The notes beneath the pieces are model-generated. The model had not been told where the DNA came from, did no database searches, and saw only the letters and a list, made by a program, of their open reading frames with translations. DNA of 64,000 nucleotides, from contig NZ_CP060695.1 in the NCBI RefSeq assembly GCF_014352875.1, positions 589,501 through 653,500 on the forward strand, read 5' to 3'. Origin of the DNA: Polaribacter pectinis (lineage in GTDB: Bacteria; Bacteroidota; Bacteroidia; Flavobacteriales; Flavobacteriaceae). This document shows, in pieces, positions 17,615 to 27,258 of the stretch; the stretch's first letter is position 1, and each line of letters opens with the position of its first letter. Made by a program: the position numbers and the translations under genes.

Positions 17615-19117
17615 ATGAAAAAAATAATTACGTTTTTTGTTTTACTTATTAGTTTTTCTATCAATTCTCAAATATCTAGTTTAGCCGAATTAGCTTCTGG
17701 AGATATTCAACTTTTTAATCCAATTTACGAAATGGATAAAAGTATTTATGGATATTTTATGGTGGTAAAACTAGATGATGTTAGTAAAACAGAGCAAAAA
17801 TTCGAATATGTTTTTTTAGATAAAAATCTTAATAAAGTTGCTAATGGCGAGTTTATAGATGCAAGTTATAAAAAATATGCTTCAGAGTTTATGACGCCAG
17901 AAAAAGTAGGTGACAAGATTATTTTAAGCAAAATATACTATAGATGGCAACAACAAGTTTTTGGTAATAATTCAGATTATAAATTTGTTTCTAATAGAAT
18001 TTTAGATCTTACAACCAATAAAATATCTAAACCTTTTTATTTTGAAAATGAATTGGTAGTAGAAGGAGAAAGAGCTACAGAAAAGATTGATAAAAGAATT
18101 AAAAAAAATATATTTATCCAGTATCCTTTAGCAATAGATGGAGGATATTTACTTTTTAAACAATCTAAATTACAGAAGAACTCTTTTAGAACTAAAAAAA
18201 TAGCCACTTTAGAAGCTTATAATATAGACAATTCTAAAAACTGGCAATACAATTACAATCCTGAAGAACACGTTGTAAATACTAGAATTGAGTTTCTTAA
18301 TGAAGAAATAATTGTTTTATGGGCTATGAGTACTAAAACTAAATCTCAAGTTTTACATTTTATCAATCCAAAAACTGGGAAAGCAGATTTTAAATATGAG
18401 ATAGAAAATAAAAAATCTGAATTCAATCATTTTTATAAAGTTAGAAAGTTTAAGGATAGAACTGTTATTGTAGGAATGACAAGTAAAAATAAGCTTTCAG
18501 GTTTTAACTATAAAAAGGCAACAGGTTTTTTTAAAATTGTATTAGATAATAACGGAAATGAAACCTTTAAAAAGTATTTTAAATGGGAAGATGCTGGCAA
18601 TATTCTTGATATAAAAAAGAACGGTAAGTTAAAGGAAGATGGTTATCGTTTATTAGCAAAACAATTTTTCATTTTTGAAGACGGAACTACAGCTTTTCTA
18701 ACTGAAAAGTTTAAAGACACTCAATATTATGTTGTAGTAGCATTAGCTCCTAAAACAACAGATTTTTTAGTATTAAACTTCGATAAAGAATTTGCTCTAA
18801 ATAATGTAGAAAAGATAGAAAAAGATAAATCTTATTATTCGAGTTCAGATTATTTGTATTCCCAAAGAATTAAAGATGGAAATGGTGTTGTTTTCTTTTA
18901 TAGAGATTATAAAAAAGATGAAGAAACCAAAAAGAAGAATTGGGTTTTAGGAATCGTTACTATTATTGATGGTAAAATGCAACAAGAACAAATTCCTATG
19001 TCTTCTGAAGAACACTTTATTTCTCCTTATATAGCCAAAGAAGGTTACATATTATTAAGAGAATTTAATAAGGATAGTGATCATGATGAAATTAGATTAG
19101 AGAAGTTAAACTACTAA
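17615..19117 (+). CDS. Exported protein of unknown function
   Basis: I do not recognise a family with confidence. The 500-residue product has a signal peptide (1-19, ending SINSQ) and no other membrane segment or lipobox. The rest is rich in Lys, Tyr and Phe, with repeated beta-strand patterns such as FEYVFLDKNLNKVANGEF and KNWVLGIVTIIDGKM, as in periplasmic beta-propeller-like proteins. No catalytic motif was seen. It begins 34 bp after ftsY and converges with the M48 peptidase, overlapping its end by 4 bp. Confidence 0.6.
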   Translation: MKKIITFFVLLISFSINSQISSLAELASGDIQLFNPIYEMDKSIYGYFMVVKLDDVSKTEQKFEYVFLDKNLNKVANGEFIDASYKKYASEFMTPEKVGDKIILSKIYYRWQQQVFGNNSDYKFVSNRILDLTTNKISKPFYFENELVVEGERATEKIDKRIKKNIFIQYPLAIDGGYLLFKQSKLQKNSFRTKKIATLEAYNIDNSKNWQYNYNPEEHVVNTRIEFLNEEIIVLWAMSTKTKSQVLHFINPKTGKADFKYEIENKKSEFNHFYKVRKFKDRTVIVGMTSKNKLSGFNYKKATGFFKIVLDNNGNETFKKYFKWEDAGNILDIKKNGKLKEDGYRLLAKQFFIFEDGTTAFLTEKFKDTQYYVVVALAPKTTDFLVLNFDKEFALNNVEKIEKDKSYYSSSDYLYSQRIKDGNGVVFFYRDYKKDEETKKKNWVLGIVTIIDGKMQQEQIPMSSEEHFISPYIAKEGYILLREFNKDSDHDEIRLEKLNY

Positions 19118-20424
19118 ATTTCAGAATAATAATCACCAATATTTTTAATTTCATTTAAGTTTAAATTCCATATAAAACTTAAGAATTGTTGGTATTCTTT
19201 TGTTTGCTCTTTTGGGTTTATTCTTTCTATATATCTATTCAGTCTATATTTTTTCTTTGCTTTATACAAGCTTAAAAAGTTTTTACCCAACCACTTTTTA
19301 AGATAGGTATTTGTAGAATCTTTAGATAATTTTTTTAAGATAAGTCTAATGCTATATCCATATTCTTCTAAATCATAAAAATTTACAATATCTCCTTTAC
19401 GAGCTAATTGTTGTAACTTTATAAAAGAGCTTCCTTTAGAACTTTTAGAAAGTGAGTCATTTATAGATAATTCTGGAAAATCTTTTTTTAATTTTAAAAT
19501 TCTCTCGGTAAATTCTGGATGAGATTTAACTGAATCTTTATTAATTTTTTCAGTATATTTAGAATAATCATAATCAGAAAACTTCTCCACTTTTAGCCAA
19601 GAATCTTTAAAAGGTTGTTTAGGAATATTAAAAAATCTTTTATAAACAGTAGAATCTAAATTAATTGTTGGCAATGTTTCATAATCTGCTAATAATTGTA
19701 GAGCGCTTAAATAATTTGGTTTGTTAAGTGTTGTATTTTTATATAATAAATAACCAACAGAATCTGCTTGCATTTCTTTTTTTCTGTGGGTTTTACTATC
19801 AGAATACATTAAGTTTTTTAAAATTTTAAAAGATTTATCATAGGTGTTATATTTCTCTTTTCTAATTTTCTTAGCTTGGTTTTTTCTTAATTTAGAAGTC
19901 CTTAATTCTGCAATATGTAGAATGTTATTACTAACATGATTTAAACTTTCATGAGCAATTTCATGTGCTAAAACAGAAACTAACTGATCTTCATTTTCGA
20001 AATATTTAAATAACCCAATATTTAAAACAACAATTCCCTCTCCAACGTTTAAAGCATTTATGGTGGGGTTTTTAGATATAAAAACAGAAATATTTTTCCT
20101 TTTTAGTTTTGGATTATTTTTTACAATTAATTGAGTTAAACTATCGCTATATTTTGTAAAAAGTGTATCAAAAATAAATTTGTCTTTATTTAAATTTTTC
20201 AAAAACTCTTTGTGTTTGCTTTTATACAAACTAGTAATTTCTGTTCTTAATTTTCCTCTATATTCTTTCTTTAAACTCTTATAAATAAAGGTATGTTTTG
20301 TTTTTAAGTTTTTTGTAAGATTTTTTCTTAACTCAAAATCTGTAGTGTCAATTAATCTTAAATTCTGCGAGCTAAAAGTTATTGAAAAAAGTAAAATAGA
20401 AATAATTGCAATTTTTTTTATCAT
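19114..20424 (-). CDS. M48-family zinc metallopeptidase
   Basis: Exported peptidase of 436 residues with signal peptide 1-19 (ending FSSQ). The zinc site HEIAH (His154, Glu155, His158) lies in VLAHEIAHESLNH, and a downstream EMQADSVGYLL supplies the third ligand Glu, as in M48 Ste24/HtpX/BepA relatives. NALNVGEGIVVLNIGLF before the site is also typical. BepA-like members work in outer-membrane quality control in the periplasm, but this assignment is only by fold. The C-terminal half is Lys-rich and not recognised. Confidence 0.88.
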   Translation of the reverse strand: MIKKIAIISILLFSITFSSQNLRLIDTTDFELRKNLTKNLKTKHTFIYKSLKKEYRGKLRTEITSLYKSKHKEFLKNLNKDKFIFDTLFTKYSDSLTQLIVKNNPKLKRKNISVFISKNPTINALNVGEGIVVLNIGLFKYFENEDQLVSVLAHEIAHESLNHVSNNILHIAELRTSKLRKNQAKKIRKEKYNTYDKSFKILKNLMYSDSKTHRKKEMQADSVGYLLYKNTTLNKPNYLSALQLLADYETLPTINLDSTVYKRFFNIPKQPFKDSWLKVEKFSDYDYSKYTEKINKDSVKSHPEFTERILKLKKDFPELSINDSLSKSSKGSSFIKLQQLARKGDIVNFYDLEEYGYSIRLILKKLSKDSTNTYLKKWLGKNFLSLYKAKKKYRLNRYIERINPKEQTKEYQQFLSFIWNLNLNEIKNIGDYYSEI

Positions 20425-20519
20425 TTTATTTTTTTTGAAAAGACGAAGATACTTTATTTTTAAAAAAGGGTAATAACCTTTTCTAAATGTGCATTTTTTA
20501 CAAAAAAAAATTAAAGAAG

Positions 20520-20527
20520 TATCTTTG
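20520..20527 (+). promoter_or_regulatory. -7 box supporting the amidase start
   Basis: TATCTTTG matches TAnnTTTG. It lies 16 bp before the ATG at 20543 but downstream of the first in-frame ATG at 20489. If it is used, the true start must be 20543. Confidence 0.5.
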
Positions 20528-20542
20528 ATAAAAATTATAACA

Positions 20543-22192
20543 ATGAAAAAAATACTGTTACTTGTTTTATTAATATCTATTGTTGTTAGTTGTCAGCAAA
20601 AAGGAGAAACTGTTTTTAAAAATTCGTTTAAAAAATATGATGAAACAGAAGCGATAGCTCAATCTCAAGAGAACGAGTTCGAACGAATGAAGTTTAAATT
20701 AATTCAATCTAAATATTTAGATATGAATGCAGTTTTTAAACCATTTCAAAAGGAACTAGCTAATTTTTCTGAAGAAAATTATGAAGAATTAAAACCTTTT
20801 ATTTTAGAACAAAACATTCCTCAACTTCAAAAAAATGTAAAAGAAGGTAAATTATCTTACGAAAAACTGACACTTTTTTATCTCTACAGAATTCGAAAAT
20901 TCGAAAGTGATTCCACATTGTCTTTAAATAGTATTATTGCTTTAAATCCAAACGTTTTAAATGAAGCAAGAGAAAAAGATAAAAATAAAACAGATGTTTC
21001 AGAATTTTCTATTTACGGAATGCCAATTTTATTAAAGGATAATATCAACACAAAAGATATGAAAACAACTGCAGGAGCAATTGCTTTGGCAGATAATAAA
21101 ACCTCTGAAGACGCTTTTATTGTAAAGAAATTGAGAGAAAATGGCGCAATTATATTAGGGAAAGTCAATTTAAGTGAATGGGCATATTTTTTCTGTTCTG
21201 GATGTCCTTTGGGTTATTCTGCAATTGGCGGACAAACCTTAAACCCTTATGGAAGAGGAAAAATCGAAACTGGAGGAAGTTCTGCAGGAAGTGGAGTTAC
21301 AGTTGCAGCAAACTTTGCAGTTGCGGCAGTTGGTACAGAAACTGCAGGTTCTATAACTTCGCCATCAAGTCAGAATTCTGTGGTAGGTTTAAAGCCAACT
21401 ATTGGAGTTTTGAGTAGAACTGGAATTGTTCCAATTTCATCAACATTAGATACACCTGGACCTATGACAAAAAATGTTGTTGACAATGCTATTTTTATGA
21501 ATGCCATGAGAGGTTTTGATAAAAGTGATACCGCTTCAAAAAAAATAGAAGAAGATTACATACAAAACGGATTTAGAAATAAGTTCGAAAACAGAAGAAT
21601 AGGTGTTTTAAAGCCACTACTGTCGGACTCTATTTATAACTCTACTGTTGAAAAACTAAAAAAAGTTGGCGTTGAAATTATAGAAATTACACCTCCAGAA
21701 ATTTCTTTTGATGGTTTTATAACATTGTTAAATATAGATATGAAACACGACTTACCAAAGTATCTTAAAAACAATGCAATTGAAACTTTAGAAGTAAAGA
21801 ATGTAAATGATGTTGTACTTTTTAATAAAAAGGATTCCATTTTAAGAGCACCTTATGGACAACAATTATTTGAAGGAATTGTAAAGGACAAAACTACTCT
21901 TAAAGAATTGTCCATGATTAAATTGCTACTAAAAAAGAATTCATTAGATTATTTTAAAATTATGGAACCAGAAAAATTAGACGCAATTTTATCTATTAAT
22001 AATTACCATTCTGCAATTGCTTCAGTTGCAAAATTTCCAACATTAACAGTCCCTATGGGATATAAAGAGTCTGGAGAACCCGTAAGTTTAACATTTATAG
22101 GTGTTCCTTTTTCAGAAAGAAAATTGTTAGAAATTGGTTATGCTTTCGAGCAATTAACTAAAGTTAGAAAAATGCCTAAAAACTATCAATAG
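20543..22192 (+). CDS. Amidase-signature lipoprotein
   Basis: Amidase of the GatA/AS family, probably periplasmic and lipid-anchored. From the ATG at 20543 the protein starts MKKILLLVLLISIVVSCQQK, a lipoprotein signal with Cys17 as the lipid site; the ATG at 20489 would bury it. The Ser-cisSer-Lys triad is visible: Lys in LLKDNINTKDM, Ser in GGSSAGSG and Ser in GTETAGSITSPSSQNSVVG. Length is 549 residues. A lipid-anchored amidase cannot be GatA of the tRNA amidotransferase; it more likely hydrolyses small amides or peptides. The substrate is unknown. Confidence 0.9.
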   Translation: MKKILLLVLLISIVVSCQQKGETVFKNSFKKYDETEAIAQSQENEFERMKFKLIQSKYLDMNAVFKPFQKELANFSEENYEELKPFILEQNIPQLQKNVKEGKLSYEKLTLFYLYRIRKFESDSTLSLNSIIALNPNVLNEAREKDKNKTDVSEFSIYGMPILLKDNINTKDMKTTAGAIALADNKTSEDAFIVKKLRENGAIILGKVNLSEWAYFFCSGCPLGYSAIGGQTLNPYGRGKIETGGSSAGSGVTVAANFAVAAVGTETAGSITSPSSQNSVVGLKPTIGVLSRTGIVPISSTLDTPGPMTKNVVDNAIFMNAMRGFDKSDTASKKIEEDYIQNGFRNKFENRRIGVLKPLLSDSIYNSTVEKLKKVGVEIIEITPPEISFDGFITLLNIDMKHDLPKYLKNNAIETLEVKNVNDVVLFNKKDSILRAPYGQQLFEGIVKDKTTLKELSMIKLLLKKNSLDYFKIMEPEKLDAILSINNYHSAIASVAKFPTLTVPMGYKESGEPVSLTFIGVPFSERKLLEIGYAFEQLTKVRKMPKNYQ

Positions 22193-22196
22193 AAAA

Positions 22197-22226
22197 TTTG
22201 TATTCCTTTTAAAAGAACTATTTTTG
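22197..22226 (+). promoter_or_regulatory. Promoter of rimO
   Basis: TTTG at 22197-22200 and TATTTTTG at 22219-22226 are 18 bp apart, a full consensus match. The predicted start near 22231 leaves an 18 nt leader before the rimO ATG. Confidence 0.7.
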
Positions 22227-22248
22227 CACTTGCTTAAAACAAAAGACA

Positions 22249-23601
22249 ATGCGTACAAAAACCATCAAAAAAAATAAGATTAACGTTGTTACTTTAGGTT
22301 GTTCTAAAAACATTTACGATTCAGAAGTGTTAATGGGACAGTTGAAAGCGAATGGTAAAAACGTTGTACATGAAGATGAAAATGATGATGGAAATATCGT
22401 TGTTATAAATACGTGTGGTTTTATTGGAAAAGCAAAAGAGGAATCTATTGATACAATTTTACATTACGCAAACAGAAAAGAAGCAGGAGAAATAGATAAA
22501 GTTTTTGTTTCAGGATGTTTAAGTGAGCGTTACAAACCAGATTTAGAAGAGCAAATACCTAATGTAGATCAATATTTTGGTACGCACGATTTGCCTAATT
22601 TATTAAAGGTTTTAGAAGCAGATTATAAGCACGAATTGATAGGAGAACGTTTAACAACCACTCCAAAACACTACGCATATTTAAAAATTGCAGAAGGTTG
22701 TGATAGACCTTGTTCTTTTTGTGCAATTCCTTTAATGAGAGGAAAACACGTTTCTACACCTATTGAAGATATTGTTACAGAAGCAACAAAATTAGCAGAA
22801 AAAGGAATTAAAGAAATTATGTTAATCGCACAAGATTTAACATATTACGGATTAGATATTTACAAAAAACGTGCTTTGGCAGATTTGTTAGAAGCATTGG
22901 CAAAAGTAGATGGAATTGAATGGATAAGAATGCATTATGCATTTCCAACAGGTTTCCCAATGGATGTTTTAGAGGTAATGAAACGTGAGCCAAAAGTGTG
23001 TAATTATTTAGATATTCCTTTGCAACATATTAATACAGAACTTCTAAAGTCGATGAAACGTGGAACTACACACGAAAAAACGACGGCTTTAATTCATAAA
23101 TTTAGAGAAGCTGTTCCGGATATGGCAATTAGAACAACTTTAATTGTTGGTTATCCTGGAGAAACTGAAGAAATGTTTCAAGAATTGAAAGATTGGGTAG
23201 AAGAAATGCGTTTCGAACGTTTGGGAGCTTTTGAATATTCACATGAAGAAAATACTGGTGCTTATGTTTTAGAAGATGATGTTCCTGCAGATGTGAAGTT
23301 TAGACGTGTGAACGAAATTATGGAAATTCAGTCTCAAATTTCTTGGGAATTGAATCAAGAAAAAATTGGAAAAACATTTAGATGTTTGTTCGATAGAAAA
23401 GACGGAGAATATTTCTACGGAAGAACAGAATCGGATTCGCCAGATGTAGATAATGATGTTATTGTAGACGCTAAAGAACATTATATTAAAATAGGGGAGT
23501 TTATAGATGTAAAGATTCACGATGCTGGAGATTACGATTTACATGGAACGCCTGTTAAAAAGCAAGAAAGACCAGTTCCTTTAAATCAAAGAAAAAAATA
23601 A
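22249..23601 (+). CDS. rimO: Ribosomal protein S12 methylthiotransferase RimO
   Basis: Radical SAM enzyme that adds a methylthio group to an Asp of ribosomal protein S12. The N-terminal UPF0004 domain carries three cysteines (TLGCSKN, NTCGFIG and SGCLSER) for the auxiliary cluster. The radical SAM motif is CDRPCSFC, and the C-terminal TRAM domain starts near residue 380. IPLMRGKHVSTP and LDIPLQHI favour RimO over MiaB. Length (450) is usual. It has its own promoter and a terminator at 23610. Confidence 0.95.
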   Translation: MRTKTIKKNKINVVTLGCSKNIYDSEVLMGQLKANGKNVVHEDENDDGNIVVINTCGFIGKAKEESIDTILHYANRKEAGEIDKVFVSGCLSERYKPDLEEQIPNVDQYFGTHDLPNLLKVLEADYKHELIGERLTTTPKHYAYLKIAEGCDRPCSFCAIPLMRGKHVSTPIEDIVTEATKLAEKGIKEIMLIAQDLTYYGLDIYKKRALADLLEALAKVDGIEWIRMHYAFPTGFPMDVLEVMKREPKVCNYLDIPLQHINTELLKSMKRGTTHEKTTALIHKFREAVPDMAIRTTLIVGYPGETEEMFQELKDWVEEMRFERLGAFEYSHEENTGAYVLEDDVPADVKFRRVNEIMEIQSQISWELNQEKIGKTFRCLFDRKDGEYFYGRTESDSPDVDNDVIVDAKEHYIKIGEFIDVKIHDAGDYDLHGTPVKKQERPVPLNQRKK

Positions 23602-23609
23602 ATTTTGAA

Positions 23610-23634
23610 AATCCTACTTGTGTAGGATTTTTTT
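23610..23634 (+). terminator. Intrinsic terminator of rimO
   Basis: AATCCTAC (23610-23617) pairs with GTAGGATT (23622-23629), with T up to 23634. The first in-frame ATG of the next gene (23635) directly abuts the T-run, which argues for a later start there. Confidence 0.75.
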
Positions 23635-23649
23635 ATGCCTAATGAAATG

Positions 23650-24387
23650 ATGAAAAAAACTTATTTTAATTGGAGTTCAGGGAAAGATTCTGCTTTGGCA
23701 TTGTACAAAATGCAACAAAATACTGATTACGATGTTAGTTTGTTGGTTACGACTGTAAATGAAGATTATAAACGTGTTTCTATGCACGGTTTGCGAGAAG
23801 AACTACTCGAAAAACAAACAGCATCTTTAGAACTTCCACTTTATAAAATTTCTTTTCCTGCAAATGTTACCATGGATTCGTATTCAAAAACTATGAAAAT
23901 AGCAATGGATTCTTTAGTTGAAAAAGAATATAAACATGCAGTTTTTGGAGATATTTTCTTGGAAGATTTAAAAGAATATCGTGATTCGAAATTAAAAGAA
24001 GTCGGCGTTAAAGGTTTATATCCACTTTGGAAAAAAGACACGAAAGAAATAATAACCGAATTTTTAGAATTGGGTTTTAAAGCAATTACAGTTTGTGTGA
24101 ATGCAAAATTATTAGGCGAAGAATTTGTCGGTAGAATTATAGACGAACAGTTTATAAAAGACTTGCCAGAAAATGTAGATGTTTGTGGAGAAAATGGTGA
24201 GTTTCATACGTTTGTTTTTGATGGGCCAAACTTTAGCAAACCTGTAGATTTTACCATTGGTGAAAAAACTTTACGTTCCTATACTTTGCATGATAATGAT
24301 GATGACAATTGCCATCAATCAAAAGACAAAGTAGAAGAAAAAAACTACGATACCAGTTTTTGGTATTGCGATTTGATTTCTAAATAA
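23650..24387 (+). CDS. Dph6/ATP-pyrophosphatase-family ammonia ligase
   Basis: N-type ATP pyrophosphatase related to diphthine-ammonia ligase (COG2102). The PP-loop SSGKDSALAL is at the N-terminus, followed by VSMHGLR and, at the C-terminus, GENGEFHTFVFDGPNF, both conserved in Dph6. Bacteria lack diphthamide, so the true amide product is unknown. In-frame ATGs lie at 23635, 23647 and 23650; the first touches the rimO terminator, so I prefer 23650, giving 245 residues that begin MKKTYFNWSSGKDS. The transcript may need its own promoter, which I did not find. Confidence 0.85.
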   Translation: MKKTYFNWSSGKDSALALYKMQQNTDYDVSLLVTTVNEDYKRVSMHGLREELLEKQTASLELPLYKISFPANVTMDSYSKTMKIAMDSLVEKEYKHAVFGDIFLEDLKEYRDSKLKEVGVKGLYPLWKKDTKEIITEFLELGFKAITVCVNAKLLGEEFVGRIIDEQFIKDLPENVDVCGENGEFHTFVFDGPNFSKPVDFTIGEKTLRSYTLHDNDDDNCHQSKDKVEEKNYDTSFWYCDLISK

Positions 24388-24493
24388 ACTGCTTGTTATT
24401 TAAACCCAAAAGTGTTTCAAATCCTTTTGAGGTTTATAAAAATTAATATTCTACATTTTTTTTGCTTACTGAAAGCCACCAAAGATGCACTTC

Positions 24494-24570
24494 GCGTTAG
24501 GGATTGAAACGACATCCTTTTTGCTTTTTAGCAAAAAGATATAGTGGAAAGCCCGTTAAAACGCCCAAAT
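24494..24570 (+). repeat. Dispersed intergenic repeat, copy B
   Basis: Begins GCGTTAGGGATTGAA and ends GTTAAAACGCCCAAAT. The core holds a hairpin, CTTTTTGCT and AGCAAAAAG around TTTT, nearly identical to that of copy C. It lies between convergent genes, with its GCCCAAAT end only 7 bp from the stop of the M14 peptidase gene. Confidence 0.85.
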
Positions 24571-24577
24571 AAAAATT

Positions 24578-27055
24578 TTATTTCAATTTATCTGAATTCA
24601 ATAAGAAAACGGCATTTGCAACAAATAACTTTCCATTTTCCCAAAAAGCTCTAAATAAAGGGTTGTCTACCATATAAATTACACTTCCACTTCCCATTGG
24701 TTGCTCGCCAATAAATAAAGATTTTGGCACGTTTTTTACAGCTTTACTTCCAGCGTAACCAGAAACATTTTTCGTGTTTTCATCGAAATAACCAACATTG
24801 TAGCCGTCCTTTAAATACTTATAAGAAGTTCCACCTAATTTTAACGAAAAATATTCTTTTCCATACCCAAAAGCCAAAGGATGCGTGTTGTCTAAAGTAC
24901 TTTTAAAAATACTTCCTGTAATTAAATTTGCAACGCCTTTTCTTTCTCTATCTGCAAAAGGAATAAGGTTATTGCTATCTTTTTTAACATTTGTTTTTTT
25001 CTTTTTTAAGTAGAAACCTTCTTTATCTGCAAAACTATTTACAGCATTTCCAATAGCTATTAAAGTTCCTCCAGAACGTGTCCATTTTTTTACTTTTTCT
25101 AAAGTAGATTTATTTAAAACCGAACTATAATAACCACTTGGCATGATAATTACATCGTATTTTGAAAGATCTGTATAAGAGAAATTATCAGAATTTATGT
25201 TTGTGATTGGGTATTTTAATTGTGTTTCAAAAAAGTGCCAAACTTCACCAAAACTTAAAGATGATGTTGCTTTACCTGAAATAACCGCAATTTTTTGTTT
25301 GTTGATTGGTTTTACAGAAGACGAACCAAAATCTACTCCAGATTGAGAAAAACCAGTAGAAACAGCGGTTAATTGACGCATATTTCTATCGGCAATCTTT
25401 ATTAATTCAGAGTCAAATTCTTCATTTCTATTATCATTTCTTAAAATGATTAAAGTTCCTTCTTTGTACGATTTTCCATCCGCAGAAAATGTTTTTTGTG
25501 TAAATCTTGGAACGATATTGTTTTTTAATAAATCTGCTAAAAATGCAGCATCATCGATACTATTCCATTTAGAAATGTAAGCATAGGCCGATTTATTAAT
25601 ACTATTATTAATTAAATTTTTACTGTTTTTTACAGACGAATTTACTATAGAATTAGATGCAATAGCATTAATTCCATGTGCGTAAGGCAAAGACCAAGCT
25701 GTAATATCGTAGGTTAAAGAATCTACTACTTTTGCTTTTGGCTCGAATAAAACTTTTACCATTTTACCTTTTGGTTGATTTGTATGAATCACCAAATCGT
25801 TGGTAGAAGTATCAAATTTTTCATTTATTTGATTTCCGTAATTATACCCTTTTACAGAACCTTTTTTAGCATTTTCGTATTTAATTTCGTGTTTGTCCAA
25901 TAATGTTTTTAGACGATTTATTTTATCTTCGTTATCGTTTTTTAGAACATAACTTTTATAATTTAAATTGTTATTATTAAAGAATTTATTGAATTCGATA
26001 TTTAATTTTTCCGCATTTTGTGAAGAAATTTCAACAGTAGATAAACCAGTTGTCATATGATGAATTGCTCTGTCTTTTAGCGTTAAAATTTCGCCTTCGT
26101 CTGTATTTATTCCCAAACCAGCCATTCCATGTCCTGCTTGTTCATAGGTCATTCCAATTGCTCCCATATAAGTTGGGTAGGTGTCTCCATAACTTGGGTA
26201 TAATAAATCGAAACTTTCTTTTGTAAAATACAACCAACCCTCTTTGTCGAAATATTTTGCGTGATTTTTACCAATTTGTGTTTGAAAATCACGTTGCCAA
26301 TCTGAAATTATTTCGTGAAAAGGTTCTGCAGCTGGTGCAAAATAATAAGGATTGTTAATGTATTGTTCGTGAAAATCGACATGAATATGAGGCATCCATT
26401 TGTTGTACATTTTAATTCTTTGTGCAGATTCCACTTGTGTAACCCAAGCCCAGTCTCTATTTAAATCGAATAAATAATGATTTGGTCTTCCTCCTGGCCA
26501 TGGTTCTCTGTGTTCTTTTGCGTTTTGATCTACGTTAAAAGGCGTACTTTTTACTTGATTGTACCAATTTACATATCGGTCTCTTCCATCAGGATTTATA
26601 CATGGATCTATAATTACAATCGTATTTTCTAACCACGCTTTTTTATTGGTAACCAATTCGTAAAGTGTTAACATGGATGCTTCTGTACTTGAAGCTTCAT
26701 TACCATGAACATTATAACTCAACCAAACAATTGCTTTTTTATTATTAGCATTTCCTGAAACAATTCCAGTTTGAGAAAGATTGTCCTTTCTAATTTGGTC
26801 TAAATTATTAATGTTTTCTTGTGAAGAAATATAACTCAAATACAAAGGTCTGTGTTCGTTTGTTTCTCCATATTTTTCCATTTTAACGTTTGACAAAGTT
26901 TTGCTAACATATTGGAAATAGTCTACAACTCTATGATGTCTTGTAAAACGTGAACCAATTTCGTAACCTAAAAATTCGGATGGAGATTGTAAAGTTTGAG
27001 AAAAAAGGGATCCTGTGAAAAGAATTAGAATGACTAAAAATGCTTTAATTTTCAT
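24578..27055 (-). CDS. M14-family zinc carboxypeptidase
   Basis: Exported peptidase of 825 residues; signal peptide 1-19 ends SLFSQ. The M14 zinc site is HGNE (His117, Glu120) with a third ligand in HIHVDFHEQ (about His225 or His229); the catalytic Glu region is probably GMTYEQAGHG. NPDGRDRYVNW is also a standard M14 motif. After the peptidase domain (about 40-360) come some 460 residues with a class I glutamine amidotransferase-like part (YDVIIMPSGYYSS, GGTLIAIGNAV). This two-domain build is common in Bacteroidota. It probably trims peptides outside the inner membrane. Confidence 0.88.
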   Translation of the reverse strand: MKIKAFLVILILFTGSLFSQTLQSPSEFLGYEIGSRFTRHHRVVDYFQYVSKTLSNVKMEKYGETNEHRPLYLSYISSQENINNLDQIRKDNLSQTGIVSGNANNKKAIVWLSYNVHGNEASSTEASMLTLYELVTNKKAWLENTIVIIDPCINPDGRDRYVNWYNQVKSTPFNVDQNAKEHREPWPGGRPNHYLFDLNRDWAWVTQVESAQRIKMYNKWMPHIHVDFHEQYINNPYYFAPAAEPFHEIISDWQRDFQTQIGKNHAKYFDKEGWLYFTKESFDLLYPSYGDTYPTYMGAIGMTYEQAGHGMAGLGINTDEGEILTLKDRAIHHMTTGLSTVEISSQNAEKLNIEFNKFFNNNNLNYKSYVLKNDNEDKINRLKTLLDKHEIKYENAKKGSVKGYNYGNQINEKFDTSTNDLVIHTNQPKGKMVKVLFEPKAKVVDSLTYDITAWSLPYAHGINAIASNSIVNSSVKNSKNLINNSINKSAYAYISKWNSIDDAAFLADLLKNNIVPRFTQKTFSADGKSYKEGTLIILRNDNRNEEFDSELIKIADRNMRQLTAVSTGFSQSGVDFGSSSVKPINKQKIAVISGKATSSLSFGEVWHFFETQLKYPITNINSDNFSYTDLSKYDVIIMPSGYYSSVLNKSTLEKVKKWTRSGGTLIAIGNAVNSFADKEGFYLKKKKTNVKKDSNNLIPFADRERKGVANLITGSIFKSTLDNTHPLAFGYGKEYFSLKLGGTSYKYLKDGYNVGYFDENTKNVSGYAGSKAVKNVPKSLFIGEQPMGSGSVIYMVDNPLFRAFWENGKLFVANAVFLLNSDKLK

Positions 27056-27179
27056 GTAAATAACTGATTAGAAAACCAAAAGTAAGGATTATTTTTTTCA
27101 ATATTTTAAAACTCTTTTTCTAACTTGTTAAAACTTTGTTAGATTGAAAATGAAGTTCCGACAAAGCATAAAATATTCG

Positions 27180-27187
27180 TATTTTTA
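27180..27187 (+). promoter_or_regulatory. Possible -7 box before the bshC leader
   Basis: TATTTTTA differs from TAnnTTTG at the last base. If used, transcription would begin near 27192, about 16 nt before the leader ATG at 27208. No convincing -33 element is seen. Confidence 0.3.
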
Positions 27188-27207
27188 TAAAAAATTAAAC
27201 GTGCCAA

Positions 27208-27258
27208 ATGAACTTAACATCAGAAATTGATTGTTGCCATAAAAGTGTTAGTATATAA
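27208..27258 (+). CDS. Cys-Cys upstream ORF coupled to bshC (leader peptide candidate)
   Basis: A 16-codon ORF, MNLTSEIDCCHKSVSI, with two adjacent cysteine codons (TGT TGC at 27232-27237). Its TAA stop overlaps the bshC ATG by one base (TAATG), so ribosomes that finish it are placed on bshC. bshC encodes the cysteine-adding enzyme of bacillithiol synthesis, so slowing at the Cys codons could report cysteine supply. Known polycysteine leader ORFs in mycobacteria act in this way. The ORF is very short and AT-rich DNA makes such ORFs by chance, so this is a hypothesis. Confidence 0.4.
   Translation: MNLTSEIDCCHKSVSI

Noticed and set aside
20489..20542. Extended N-terminus of the amidase starting MHFLQKKIKEV
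   Set aside because: It would hide the lipoprotein signal and start upstream of the -7 box at 20520.
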